A program made the position numbers and the translations under genes. A DNA stretch of 64,000 bases from Diploptera punctata (Eukaryota; Arthropoda; Insecta; Blattodea; Blaberidae). Below are positions 19,641 to 30,442 of the stretch, one piece after another; positions within the stretch are counted from its first letter, which is position 1, and every line of letters begins with the position of its first letter. Below the pieces are notes generated by a model, which was not told where the DNA came from, searched no databases, and saw nothing but the letters and a program-made list of their open reading frames with translations. Location: contig JASPKZ010002338.1 in NCBI GenBank assembly GCA_030220185.1, positions 784,501 to 848,500 of the forward strand, given 5' to 3'.

Positions 19641-20317
19641 AGAAGAATTACATATTTCACATCATTTTGTTACGTCGGTCAGCTATTATTTTGAAAACAC
19701 CATTGCGCAAAAAATAATGTACAACGCACGTTTGTGAAGTGTTTTACAGAATGTCGGGAAGTGAAAAGCTCGTTATCGCTCGGTTTTTAAACATTTTCCT
19801 CGATTCTGTAAAAAACCACTTCCCAACCTCGCATCATAGTATACTTTTGACTTATAAAACCTACATATTCGTAAATAATATGATTGTAATTTTTTTTGCA
19901 AAAAATTTGCAGGTTAACGCGTTTTCAGAAATCATCGCAATGACGTAATATCATAATGGCGAGAGTCTAATTGGCATGAATTGACGCCTCGTGGTACAAT
20001 GCAGCATTTGGCATGAGGTCTGCTCTCAGGGGTGTACAATAGCACTTTTAAACCAGGCCAATAAATAATTAAACACATTTAATTCAACGTAGACCTTATT
20101 AGTTACCAGAGCAACAAGAGAGAGGGAAAACACTCGGGAAGACCTAAAGCCATTCTTGTGGTTTTCCTTAGTCGTCAAAGAAAGTTATTTGTATAATTAA
20201 TATATTTTTTTGCGCGATAGCGCCTTTTGTCGTACTTAAAGCAATGGCGACCGTGATTGAAAGTTCAACTTCCTACATTTCGAGGTTGCCAACCTAAATA
20301 ACTATTTCTTCTTGTAA
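19641..20317. other. Unassigned DNA with family P pieces
   Basis: 19665-19860 resembles 21215-21385 (shared ACAACGCACGTTTGTGAAG). 20205-20310 resembles 55960-56070 (CAATGGCGACC, GAAAGTTCAA). These look like parts of one larger repeat; no coding domain. Confidence 0.5.
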
Positions 20318-20683
20318 GTCCATCTTTCCCTTAACAGAGATTTAGGCGCTCTCCCCCTACAGGGAAGAATTTGAACCGCACTAATTTAGTTACACTTTTT
20401 CGTATAGATGTCATTTGAGTGGTCCGTGGTCAGCGTTCCGCCTCATACTGACATCTAGGAAATCAAAGTAGTACTAGGACGGAAAAATTCGGTAAATTTT
20501 TCTTAGAGACCTTTTCATTCAGGCTTAAGGATATTTTATGAGCCTGAAAATCTTCAGACTCGGGACCCACGGCTTAAAGTCCCTCCCGGAGGACTTGCTC
20601 CTTGGATTTTTCCATCCTAAAAAATGCATCGACCCCGTCGGGACCAGAGACAAGGAGCATAACCACTAATCCACCGCGGCCAA
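20318..20683 (-). mobile_element. SINE family E, long copy
   Basis: The tRNA-like head is at the right on the minus strand (CCGCGGTGGATTAGTGGTTA), and the body contains CTTCAGACTCGGGACCCACG. The far part (GAGATTTAGGCGCTCTCCCC to CTGACATCTAGG) is shared with 62008-62392, so the family is about 370 bp. Confidence 0.85.
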
Positions 20684-20879
20684 TACTTTTCCAAATGTTC
20701 TGTTGTCAAGCACAGTCTTCTGTCTGACAATATGTATTTGTAAATTGAAAAAGATTGCTCAACTTCGCAAGTAGTCAACGGTGCACATTTATAGAGAGGG
20801 ATTGTGCTAGGAATAATACTCTCAGGGGATTCTAGATTTTCACCGTTAAATAAGCGAGAAAGAGTAACAAGAGTAGAGT

Positions 20880-21395
20880 ATACTGTAATAAAATAAGTAT
20901 ACTGTAATATTACATATTACAAATCACGTGCGGGAAATAAAACTACTGGCCTTTATGTATATACTACATACAATATATATACAAAAAAATATCCAAAATG
21001 TAGTGTTAATATACATTATACGAAACAAATCACTGCATTTTAAATGAACTGAACTTCATTTGAAACAATATAAAACAATAAATACGTTGTTGCCGCCATT
21101 TTATCACTGATTGGTGTCACGGCCTGCTGTAGTTTCAACTAATAAACATTGTCCACGCTGTTAACGTTACTCAATTGTTTATAATTTAATGAATGCAAAT
21201 ACTTTCAACAAATATGTTATTATTGTATTATTATTTTGAAAACACCATCGCGCAAATAATATGTACAACGCACGTTTGTGAAGCGTTTTACAGAATCTCA
21301 AAAATTAAAAACCTCGCTATCGCTCGGTTTTTAAACATTTTCCTCAATTCTGTAAAAACCACTTTCTACCTTCGCATCGTAATGTACAATATAAA
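20880..21395 (+). repeat. Noncoding repeat family P
   Basis: Shares long blocks with 55960-56330 and the reverse of 18350-19060. No frame of interest and no terminal repeat that I can see, so its class is unknown. Confidence 0.65.
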
Positions 21396-21664
21396 TAAAT
21401 ACTATTATAAATAAATGCAATTACAATGAATTCAATAACAATTCACAGAACATGCAGTAAACGCATGACTACTCACTATTTCTATTACTGGAATAATAGT
21501 AATAATACACGTAATATTAATTTTAATAAAGATAGGGCCGTAAGGTCTCTCTACCATTTCATCAGGGACAATTTACACAAACACTTGAATTATGAATACA
21601 TTTCAGTTAAATTAACAACATTTAGCATGTATGTAATAGGCGAATGGGAAATATAGCAATTAAA

Positions 21665-22606
21665 TATCTAATATATAAAAATTAATGTTTGTTTGTTTGT
21701 TCGTACTTTATGCGCGGCCATACCGTTGATCCGATTGTGATGGGGCTTTTTGCAAAATGTTCAGGAGATTCCCGGGATGAACATCGGCTATAAGAGAGTT
21801 GTGATACTCAACTCCTACACCCTTAAAAATCGCCCTTTGTAGTGAAACACGTGAAAAAAGTAGCTCTTTGGACGCTTAAATGGCTTACGCTGCCTAAACC
21901 ATAACAAATACATAAAATTAATGTACACAGAATTGAATATCTCAAAAAGCTCTACAAAAAGTCCGCGACAGCATATGTTTATCGCTTACGGATAATTCAC
22001 AATAACTACTTTTGTCTTTCATTGATGCCAAGAAGATCGAGACAAGTACGTAGATTCCTGTGCAAGCATAGCAGCACATGGCGGGTATTCTTTTACGGAT
22101 AACTCACAATAACGAATTTAATCTTTTAGCTCATTTATGCCAAGAACGAGATAAGTAGATTCCCGGGCAACACCGGGTAATCAGCACGGGGAATGTTAAA
22201 ATAATTACTATGTACATTTATAATTAGTTTTATTTTTTTTATTCAACTAATCACAAGAAGTACATTAATTTTTGTTATCAGCTCATTTATGCCAAGAAGA
22301 TCGGGATGAGTAGATTCCCGGACAACATCTGTTAAACAGAACGGGGTATCTAAAAATAATTATGATATTAATTTTTCCTTTTACTTGTTTAACTAAACAT
22401 AAAACACGTTAATTTTCGTATTTCAGTTGATTTATATAAAGAAGATCGGGATAAGTAGATTCCTGGGTAACACCGGGCAATCAGCACTGGTATCTAAAAA
22501 TATAAATTTATAATTATTTTACCTTTTACTTATTCAACTAAACATAAAATCACACTGATTTTCATTTATTTAGGCGTAGCAGCACACGCCGGGTGTTAGC
22601 TAGTTT
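21665..22606 (+). mobile_element. Helitron-like element with internal repeats
   Basis: It starts TCTAATATATAAAAATTAATG and GTTTGTTTGTTCGTAC and contains GATCCGATTGTGATGGGGC. It ends with hairpin ACACGCCGGGTGTTAG and CTAG|T. Inside, a block with AAGAAGATCGGGATAAGTAG and CCGGGCAACACCGGGTAATC recurs at least three times (about 22130, 22280, 22440). No replicase; nonautonomous. Confidence 0.65.
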
Positions 22607-22924
22607 AATATAAAACTAAGTTTAGGACATTTATGTATTGTGCTATATGCTTATTTTTAACAGTTTGAGAGTCGGGCATAAACATGGATTCTAGAAGCGA
22701 TGCTCGTTTAATTAGTTGGTCATATATTGTCGTTCGACGCCAATTTCTTTAACATGCAACAGTTCTTTGTAAAACTGGACTGTCTGTTTCAACTTCCCCT
22801 TCCAAGGAAGTAACATACTTAACATTTTTCATCGACTTTGGAAGATTGGAAATTGCGATCCTCGGTTATTCTATCCCGAAACAACTTAGTCTATAGAGTG
22901 TTAGATGCGATATTACCTCAGATG
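22607..22924. other. Unassigned DNA
   Basis: No domain or shared repeat seen. Confidence 0.45.
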
Positions 22925-23570
22925 AGAACACTTTAAGACCGCATGCAAATACATTAGTCTCTACTCAAATTACTTCCAATCACCGGTGAGCTGACTCACC
23001 GTGAGCAAGTGCAAAGATCGAATTAGCGACCCACTAACTGGTCATGCATGAAAGTCGTCGTTTTCATAATATTGGCAAGAAATTACCCAGAATTCTCAGT
23101 GATAAAACCACTTCCGTTATTTTCGTCTGCTAGAGTCACGCATTTACGCTTGCGTCCCGCAAATAATACCGTATACGACGACGTCTGCGTCGCGCGATAT
23201 TACGCCGATTCTCCTGTTCTTCCAGTTGAATTCTTTGGTAGACTCTATCAAATTCCTCTTCTCCGCGTATACCGAAAACATGATCGAAGTCTTCAAAGTC
23301 CGACATCTTGGATAAAGCAGCAAGGTTTCAAACTACATCGGTTCCCATCGGGTTGCTCACGATTCGTTTCTCTGCAAAGTCACCTCGCCAGGTAGCTTAG
23401 GAATTTCAACAATTATTATCGCATGAACAGATTTTTGAGTACGCAAAAACGTATTTGGATGCAACTTTCTCAGCAGAGTACAGGCAGAGAACAGCTTTTA
23501 CGGTCTAATGCGTTCATAGATTCGAGCCTTACTTTTTAAGATAGCAGTGGTAACAACTTCTTGTTCTGCT
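22925..23570 (-). mobile_element. Conserved element O, copy 1
   Basis: About 600 bp nearly identical to 55030-55628. The minus strand of both encodes a short frame starting MSDFEDFDHVFGI(R/C)GEEEF, then RVYQRIQLEE and an arginine run RRRRRRIRYYLRD before a stop. The composition resembles the start of PIF/Harbinger-type proteins, but I cannot confirm this. The sequence is far more G+C-rich than its surroundings. Confidence 0.5.
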
Positions 23571-23923
23571 CTGGACACGCTATTGTCGAACTATTTCATT
23601 TTTATTTATGGACTTGAAGATGTTTGAGAGATTTGGGTTGGGTCTGTCAAACTCTCGGGGCGAACGTGGTCTTTACGTCTTAACTTTCTAACGTATTATC
23701 AGCTAACAATATTAATCACCAGTAAACAACAATTCAAGATATTTACCAGTGACAAGATATATAGGGTGTTGCAAAAAAACACCGACAACGGAGGTGAGGT
23801 AGTATATTGAGATATGTTGATCATTTTTAATAAGTATTTAATACACAAGTGATCTTCTTGGTGATAAAATATTAAAATATATATACAGTCAATATGCCCA
23901 TTTCACCAATTAATGTTTTAAAA

Positions 23924-23966
23924 TGGTCAACAAGTTTCTACAGCCAAGCTGTCATTCTCAAGACCA
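23924..23966 (-). ncRNA. Hammerhead-like motif, left arm
   Basis: Mirror of the motif at 24074-24116: helix I TGGTC/GACCA, core TTGAGAAT, helix II ACAGC/GCTGT, GAAACTTGTT. On the minus strand. Confidence 0.55.
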
Positions 23967-24073
23967 GATATTGACTGAAGACAAAATTGATAATAAATAA
24001 ATAAACACATTCAGTTTGTTTTTAACTGAATTTGTTTATTTATTTATTATCAATTTTGTCTTCAGTCAATATC

Positions 24074-24116
24074 TGGTCTTGAGAATGACAGCTTGGCTGT
24101 AGAAACTTGTTGACCA
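24074..24116 (+). ncRNA. Hammerhead-like motif, right arm
   Basis: Helix I TGGTC/GACCA (5 bp), core TTGAGAAT, helix II with 5 pairs plus a G-A mismatch, GAA, helix III AC/GT with a TT loop, predicted cleavage after the U at 24111. U3 and A8 replace the usual C3 and G8. Confidence 0.6.
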
Positions 24117-24189
24117 TTTTAAAACATTAATTGGTGAAATGGGCATATTGACTGTATATATATATTTTAATTTTTAATAAGGTACCCAT

Positions 24190-24365
24190 GTCCGGAAATG
24201 ATGTGTTTTCACACTATGACTAGTCTCAAGATCAGTGTTAGTTCCAAGGATTTGAAGACTCATTACTTGACAACACCTCACAGTGATACGTGGCTTCGCA
24301 ACGGAATGTGGCTGCAACACGACGGAGCTCCAGCTCACTTCCATGCCAATGTGAGGAGACATAGG
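24190..24365 (+). pseudogene. mariner transposase scrap
   Basis: The frame contains MWLQHDGAPAHF, the segment around the second catalytic Asp of mariner transposases, followed by VRRHR. Nothing else of the enzyme remains. Confidence 0.75.
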
Positions 24366-24444
24366 TACCTTATTAAAAATTATCAACGTATCCCAATATA
24401 CTACCTCATCTCCGTTGTCGGTGTTTTTTGCAACACCCTGTATA

Positions 24445-24840
24445 GATCGTATATCATCCTTGAGAGGTTTAATACATTAAATAAACACATCGTGGCTCAA
24501 GTGAGTTAATATATCTGATTTAAACAAACCCGTATTGGGGAAGCCCCAGGTTCAAATCCTGAAATCGACCAATCTGATTACGGTCTCGACGACCCGGGTC
24601 CGATCCAGGACAACAGGAGATTTTTCTTCACTCATTCGTGTCTCTTAGGGCTAGCGCAGCCTCCTATAAAATTAATATTGAGAACTTTGTGTGGATCCAA
24701 GACTTGGTAGGGTTTAACTGACCTGTTAACGGAGTACTTTTACCTTTCTGATACAACCAAGTGGATTCTGACCATTTGAACACAGATGTTAAAGTGTCTA
24801 TAAATAATGAAATAAAATATTTGAAGAAAAGTGATACACG
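24445..24840. other. Unassigned; weak tRNA-like text
   Basis: 24535-24575 has GCCCCAGGTTCAAATCC, a B-box-like stretch suggesting an eroded SINE. No gene seen. Confidence 0.4.
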
Positions 24841-25480
24841 TTGAATCAATTAGGACTCTATTATAGTCTCAAAGTCTCAACTTCAAAAACTAAAATTATG
24901 GTTTTTCAGGGCAAAGCGCCAGTCAGAGCAAAAATTGTAATCAATAATGAAATAATAGAACAGATAGCACACTTTAACTATCTTGGTTCACATATAACAT
25001 GCAGCTATGATTGGGATATACACAATAAATTTAACCGATATCAAATGATGTGTGGCACCATAAGAAGAACCCTCCGAAAGACTCGAAGAGAAACTCAGCT
25101 CAGATTTTATAAAATTATGGCTGTTCCTGTTCTTTTATATGGATCTGAATCTTGGGTACTTACAAAAAAAGATATCTCACACATTCAAGCTACTGAAATG
25201 ATATTTTTAAGATCTGTAAAAGGATGTACACGCATGGATAGATTACACAGTGAATCAATAAGAAATGAACTGGAGATATTTTCAATACTCGATAAACTAG
25301 AAGAGCACAAATACCAATGGAAAGAACATTTAGACAGAATGGACAATACAAGATTACCCAAAACGATCAACACCTACAAACCACATGGGAAACGATCTTT
25401 GGGACGGGTAAGGAAACGATGGACTTGAGACCGGAACAGGTCGCATTGACCTAAACCTGGAAAGGAAGAAGAAGAAGAAA
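24841..25480 (+). pseudogene. LINE 3' fragment (family G2 relative)
   Basis: A single long open frame from LNQLGLYYSLKVSTSKTKIM through FNYLGSHITCSYDWDIH, VPVLLYGSESWVLTKK and LEIFSILDKLEEHKYQWKEH to GKRSLGRVRKRWT. It begins just past the RT YADD region and lacks the catalytic motifs. The tail is GAAGAAGAAGAAG. A second copy with the YADD-like motif lies at 28593-29325. Confidence 0.85.
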
Positions 25481-26453
25481 ATGAATGGCAATGCCAGTCT
25501 AATATTACGGAATTTATTGTGTAGGTGGTTAGTACGTTGGTCGCAGGATGTTGCATTAAGCGGATCTCGATTTAAGGCGTGAAAATCTAAGGAAAAAATG
25601 ATGGTTAAATTGGTGAAATTATAGGAGTGAAGAGCAGCAAAAACATGGAATTGCATGATTCATTGTTCTACTGTAGGAGGACAGCAATTATATGGCATGG
25701 GAAAGTACCAACTTAAATTTACCTATTGAATTTGTATTGGATTTTTTATGTTTTTTAAAAAGAAGTTTGGGAATTAAATGCAAATGTTGGTCATTCACAC
25801 ATATGTACTGCCATCTGGTGGATTTAATTTTATAAGCGTTCGCGCATGCGCACTCCAATTCTAAAGAACTTCGAAAAATCATTGAGAGGAAAAGTCATAA
25901 TTTGTGTACATAGATAAACATATAATAATTCTTCATAAAAAAGAAGTTTTAAGTATCGTTACAAAACGTTTAAAATAGTACGAAATATTAATTGAGACGG
26001 GAAAGGCACCTAGAGCAACAGCATCATATGAATTTTGTATGGAAAATAATAGAACAAATTATTTAAATCAACATATGGTTGATGATAATACCAAATTTTA
26101 GAATACTTCAGATTTTCGCCGGGCCAGTTTTATGAGGTTTAGAATTTAATAGAAGACGAAATTTATGTACATTCATAATATCCCTCAGGTAGCTACAATA
26201 CAATATTTACAGCTTTTATTTATTTCTTGATTAAGTTCAAGCCACAATAACTCTTTTTTTCTGTACATCACTGTACTCCTTCATACTCATGTCGTATAAA
26301 ACATGATGGTTTGAAACGAAACTAATAAAAATTTCATCATTGAATTTGCAAACATTGCAAACCAAGCTCTCTTTTACCGACATTTTGCATGAAATCTTCG
26401 TTTGTTTTTCGCCTTTTTAGCAATGAGCACGGATAATAGCTTTTATATTCTTT
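25481..26453. other. A+T-rich DNA, no gene seen
   Basis: No domain, tRNA or shared repeat recognised. Confidence 0.5.
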
Positions 26454-26476
26454 ATAATGTTGAGTGATTCCGGGTT

Positions 26477-27139
26477 ATGTGGCCGTGGTCCATAGTTGGT
26501 GTTGATACCAGAATGGATAACACACCCTCAACCAGCATAGCCTACTTACCATATGTACAAAGAGTCACAGATCGTATCGGAAAACTCCTACAAAAATACA
26601 ACATAAAAACAGTTTACAGACCTACAAGAAAAATAGAAGACTGCCTTCGCTCAGCTAAGGATTCTCGGCCACCTCTCTCCACTTGCGGCGTATATCGACT
26701 TCCTTGTTCGTGTGGTAAATCATACATAGGGACCACGAAAAGAAGTATAGCCACCCGTTTATCAGAACATAAAAGAAACTGCAGACAAGGAGAAATGGAT
26801 AAATCAGCTGTAGCAGAACATTCCATTATGAATGGACACCAGATTCTATTCGACGATATACAAGTTTTAGCCACAACTTCCTACTATTTCCCTAGATTAT
26901 ACCGAGAGGCTATAGAAATATACAAGCATGAGGGAAATATCAACAGAAAAGAGGAAGGTATCAAACTGGCTAAGGTCTGGTATCGTACACTAGAAAATAA
27001 ATGCATTATCACTAGGGACAACAAGCAGACGACCATTAGACAATCAGCAAGAGCCACGCCCACTCACCCTGCACCCACCACTAATACAACGTCCACAGCG
27101 CTCACTCTAAGTAGATCTTCCGACCAGAAACACGCCTAG
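26477..27139 (+). pseudogene. Penelope-like GIY-YIG endonuclease remnant
   Basis: Open for 220 residues. GVY at 71-73 and YIG at 83-85 form the GIY-YIG core, followed by KRSIATRLSEHKRN and REAIEIYKHEGNINR. The CSC and preceding cysteine match the zinc-linker insertion usual in Penelope nucleases. The first ~12 residues are read through the inverted arm, so the start is artificial. Residues 20-56 are the linker after the RT (YVQRVTDRIGKLLQKYNIK). The nuclease itself is undamaged, but without RT the unit is a fragment. Confidence 0.8.
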
Positions 27140-27148
27140 AAGCACTCG

Positions 27149-27189
27149 CCATTGAAGATGCCCTCCGCAGTTGAGGGCGAAACGTCTGG
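27149..27189 (+). ncRNA. Hammerhead-like motif at Penelope 3' region
   Basis: Helix I CCA/TGG, core TTGAAGAT, helix II GCCCTC/GAGGGC (6 bp, 7-base loop), then GAAACGTC with predicted cleavage after 27186. G8 is kept, with U at position 3. Confidence 0.65.
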
Positions 27190-27292
27190 TATCAACACCA
27201 ACTATGGACCACGGCCACATAACCCGGAATCACTCAACATTATGATTACCGGCCGTGAAAGCCTGCATTCAACTTTATATTCTTTGTTTGCG

Positions 27293-27640
27293 TCCCGCGC
27301 CGTAGCCGAGTGGTTAAGGCAGGAAGTCTTGGAGCAGAGCTACGGGACTTGCGCTGGTTCGAGTCTCCATGGGGGAAGAAATTTTCTCATGGTATTTCGG
27401 CCAGTATGGGACCGGTGCCCACCCAGCATCGTGAGGCAATTGGATAGCTACAATGAGTAGCGGCTCCAGGTTGAGAAAACCAGCTGTAACGGCTGGGGGA
27501 CTCGACATGCTGACCACATGTCGCCCCTACACTGGCTGATTATCATCTACCTCTGTGATTGACACACGTGGATGTGAGGTCAGCAGCCGGCTGGTAGGCT
27601 AAGGGCCTTGTAGGCCTGTCGCGCCAGGAGTTTTTTTTTT
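27293..27640 (+). mobile_element. SINE family F, complete copy
   Basis: tRNA-like head (GCCGTAGCCGAGTGGTTAAG, GGTTCGAGTCTCC), body, then a T10 tail. A 14-bp target duplication ATTCT(T/A)TGTTTGCG with one mismatch lies at 27279-27292 and 27641-27654. Confidence 0.9.
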
Positions 27641-27654
27641 ATTCTATGTTTGCG

Positions 27655-28590
27655 CTGGCAAATTGCGTCCCGGATTCAAGTGATTCGAATACACGACGCG
27701 ACACGTCAGCGCAAATTTTTTTCGCGCTAGAGCTCTGCGTTGTAGATAAACCACATCCATTTAAATACTCGGGGAGAAATTTTTGCGCTGGCATTTTGCG
27801 TCGTAGATAAACCATAGCATAAGGGGGAAGACGAAAACTGACAACAGGGTGGGTTCATTCTTCTGTAACTGAGTGAAAGCGGTCGAGGATCTACCCTTAT
27901 ATCTCCATCTCTCTCTTTGTCAAATTAAGCCAGATATACAATAGGAATATCGTGATCTCCGGATTCAAATACTCGGCTTCGATCCATCTGAATTCTTCCT
28001 GGTTTCACTCAGTCGCCAGGGCAAATAATGGGTTGAGGTTTCATTTAGGGTATTATCTATATACTTAAAATCGAATGACCTGTTCCGGGTTTGAACCCAC
28101 GACTTTGTGATCAATGGAGAGGGTGTAGTGAGCTATCCAGACTGACTGTAATTAGTTAATTACTGTAGAAAATATGTGACTTAATTTTGAAGCATATGCT
28201 ATTACATAACAACTTGGAGTGAGAGATTTTCTCATTGGAAGAAGCATGTTCGTATTTTTCGCCCACAAAATAAGGATGTGAGTGGGACATTTGACTGTAA
28301 TCTGGACACATTCCAGAATATTCTACTATCAGGTGTCATATTTCTTTCCTTCAACCGGGAACACCCAACCACGTGGGATAATTAAACATTCTACTACACC
28401 TAGAGGTGTTATCTCTATCACGTGATCATATTTTAACCCCTCTTTCTCTCTCTTTACCTTGGTTTAACTTTTCTTTTTTGTAGGTACTTTTACATACCAC
28501 ACGGCTCAAGCCTTCCGGGTCTTACAGGGACACGGACTTTTGGGAGAGGATTTTCAACTCTGGATCGATCACACGCATATTTATTTTACC
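27655..28590. other. Unassigned DNA with a decayed tRNA-like segment
   Basis: 28075-28145 reads, on the minus strand, GGATAGCTCACTACACC and GGGTTCAAACCCGG, a probable SINE head. 27655-27830 has local repeats around TTGCGCTGGCA. No gene seen. Confidence 0.45.
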
Positions 28591-28592
28591 TG

Positions 28593-29325
28593 ATGGAGTT
28601 AAGACAATCAAGTCCAATAGGAATACAAATTAATAAGGAAATGTGTATGAATATTTTAATGTGTGCAGACGATCTGGTAATTATACAGAAGTCAGAGGAT
28701 GATTTACAAAGAGCCATTTACATGTTGAATCAATTAGGACTCTATTTTAATCTCAAAGTCTCAACTTCAAAAACTAAAATTATGGCTTTTCAGGGCAAAG
28801 TGCCAGTCAGAGCAAAAATAGTGATCAATAATGAAATAATAGAACAGATAGCACACTTGGTTCAGATATAACATATAGCTATGATTGGGATATACATAAT
28901 AAATGCAACCGATATCAAATTATGTGTGGCACCATAAGAAGAACCCTCTGAAAGACTCGGAGAGGAACTCAGCTCATGTTTTATAAAATTATGGCTGTTC
29001 CTGTTCTTTTATATGGATCTGAATCTTGCGTACTTACAAAAAAATACCTCACACATTCAAGCCGCTGAAATGAAATTTTTAAGATCCGTAAAAGGATGTA
29101 CACGCATGGATAGATTACACAATGAATCAATAAGAAATGAACTGGAGATATTTTCAATAGTTGGTAAACTAGAAGAGCACAAATACCAATGGAAAGAACA
29201 TTTAGACAGAATGGACAATACAAGATTACCCAAAACGATCAACATCTACAAACCACATGGGAAAAGATCTTTGGGACGACCAAGGAAGGTCGCATTGACC
29301 TAATCCTGGAAAGGAAGAAGAAGAA
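28593..29325 (+). pseudogene. LINE 3' fragment with RT motif C
   Basis: The frame starts near the end of the RT palm: NILMCADDLVIIQKSEDD contains CADD, the variant YxDD catalytic motif, then LNQLGLYFNLKVSTSKTKIM. One deletion shifts frame near 28860, after which VPVLLYGSES and LEIFSIVGKLEEHKYQWKEH follow. It ends in AAGAAGAAGAAG. Close relative of 24841-25480. Confidence 0.85.
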
Positions 29326-29429
29326 GAGTTAAGGCAGTAAGGTCTTCTCTTCCAATTCACAAGGTTAAATTATACATACAATAAGAATTATGAATTATCT
29401 ACATGTTGATTAATAATACATAATCCTCC

Positions 29430-30010
29430 ATGGTATCTTTACCTTGTCGTGGTGGAGTGGCTTGCGTGCTTAAATGGTGCCGAGAGCTAGGCTGGCGGTA
29501 GCATTGCTGCCGATAGGGTTACCCATGTCGGACTGGACGAAGACGAAAGAGTGGCGATCTTTCACCGTAAACAACCGTCGAGAAATGCGGACATGGGTTC
29601 AACTGGGGTAAAATTTTCTGGAGGTCAAATAGTCCCCCATTGGGTTCTCCGGGCGGGGACTACTTCAGGGAACCCATGCCAAAGGCTCAAACACAGGGAC
29701 ATGGATTGTTAGGACTTTATACAGTAGCGGGGCGCTAGAGATATTAACGTGGGAATTAGATAAATCACGATGGGTAGGACATGTGGCACGAATGGGGAAT
29801 GAAAGACGTGCATGGAAGCTTCTTGTAGGAAAACCAGAGGGAAAACGCCCAGTTGGTAAATCAAGAATGAGGCGGGAGAATAAAATTAACTATGATTTGA
29901 GGTAAATAAATTATACAGGAGATGATTGAAAAACATTAGCTCAGGATAGAGATTTATGGAGAGCTTATGTCCGCGCGGCCATGAACCTACGGGTTCAATA
30001 GTGCCAGTGA
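29430..30010 (+). pseudogene. LINE with 5' leader joined to 3' end
   Basis: 29430-29710 is a G+C-richer leader (ACCTTGTCGTGGTGGAGTGG), resembling a LINE 5' region. From about 29740 it continues directly as the family G1 tail: WVGHVARMGNERRAWKLLVG, GKRPVGKSRMRRENKIN, AYVRAAMNLRVQ. The whole RT and endonuclease are missing between them. Confidence 0.65.
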
Positions 30011-30094
30011 GTTAGTCAGTTAATAGATATAGGCTACACAGTATAAAGTTGTCAAAGGAAAGAAAGAAAATAATGATAATATTTTCAAAATTAC

Positions 30095-30300
30095 ACACCG
30101 AAAACTTAAATACAAGAACATATTGATAGAATGCCAGAGGGAAGATTTCCAAAATTATTGCTAAATTATAAACCGCACGGAAGGAGGAATGTTGGACGCC
30201 CACACAGAAGATGGTCTGAACAATTTTAACAATTCTAACTTTCATGAAACCGGAACGAGCCAACAGGCTTAATCCCTGGATGATGATGATGATGATAATA
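30095..30300 (+). pseudogene. LINE 3' end scrap
   Basis: Reads HIDRMPEGRFPKLLLNYKPH, GRRNVGRPHRRWSEQF, stop, then CCGGAACGAGCCAACAGGCT and a GATGATGATG tail grading into an (ATA/ATG) microsatellite to about 30350. Confidence 0.75.
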
Positions 30301-30306
30301 ATAATG

Positions 30307-30348
<42 letters not shown>

Positions 30349-30442
30349 TAAAGAATAACATATGATTAGATTAAGTAATGGCTCGGTAAAGAAAGTTTAT
30401 AATATAAAGGAAGAATACAAGTAAACATGTAACATGGTTATA

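Larger units (their letters stand above)
23835..24170. mobile_element. Hammerhead-bearing foldback with 11-bp target duplication
   Basis: Flanked by exact TTTTTAATAAG (23824-23834, 24171-24181); removing it restores the mariner end repeat. Arms 23872-24016 and 24024-24170 are almost perfect complements around 7 bases. An unpaired ~37-base stretch precedes the left arm. Each arm carries a hammerhead-like motif. Noncoding. Confidence 0.8.
23762..24440 (+). mobile_element. mariner-like element hosting a foldback
   Basis: TA flanks both ends (23760-23761, 24441-24442). About 75-bp inverted ends share AGGGTGTTGCAAAAAA and GTATATTGAGATATG-type text. A transposase scrap lies at 24280-24362, and a Penelope-type foldback interrupts the left repeat. 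Confidence 0.85.
26454..27243 (+). mobile_element. Penelope-like element fragment with inverted 5' arm
   Basis: Exact 59-bp inverted arms (26454-26512, 27185-27243) enclose a GIY-YIG nuclease frame and a hammerhead-like motif. Penelope-like insertions often carry inverted terminal pieces (family knowledge). Here the inner edge of the right arm falls at the predicted hammerhead cut site. Reverse transcriptase is absent. Confidence 0.8.

Noticed and set aside
26477..27139. Intact cellular GIY-YIG nuclease gene
   Set aside because: The start lies in an inverted Penelope arm, and the linker and hammerhead context are those of a Penelope-like element.
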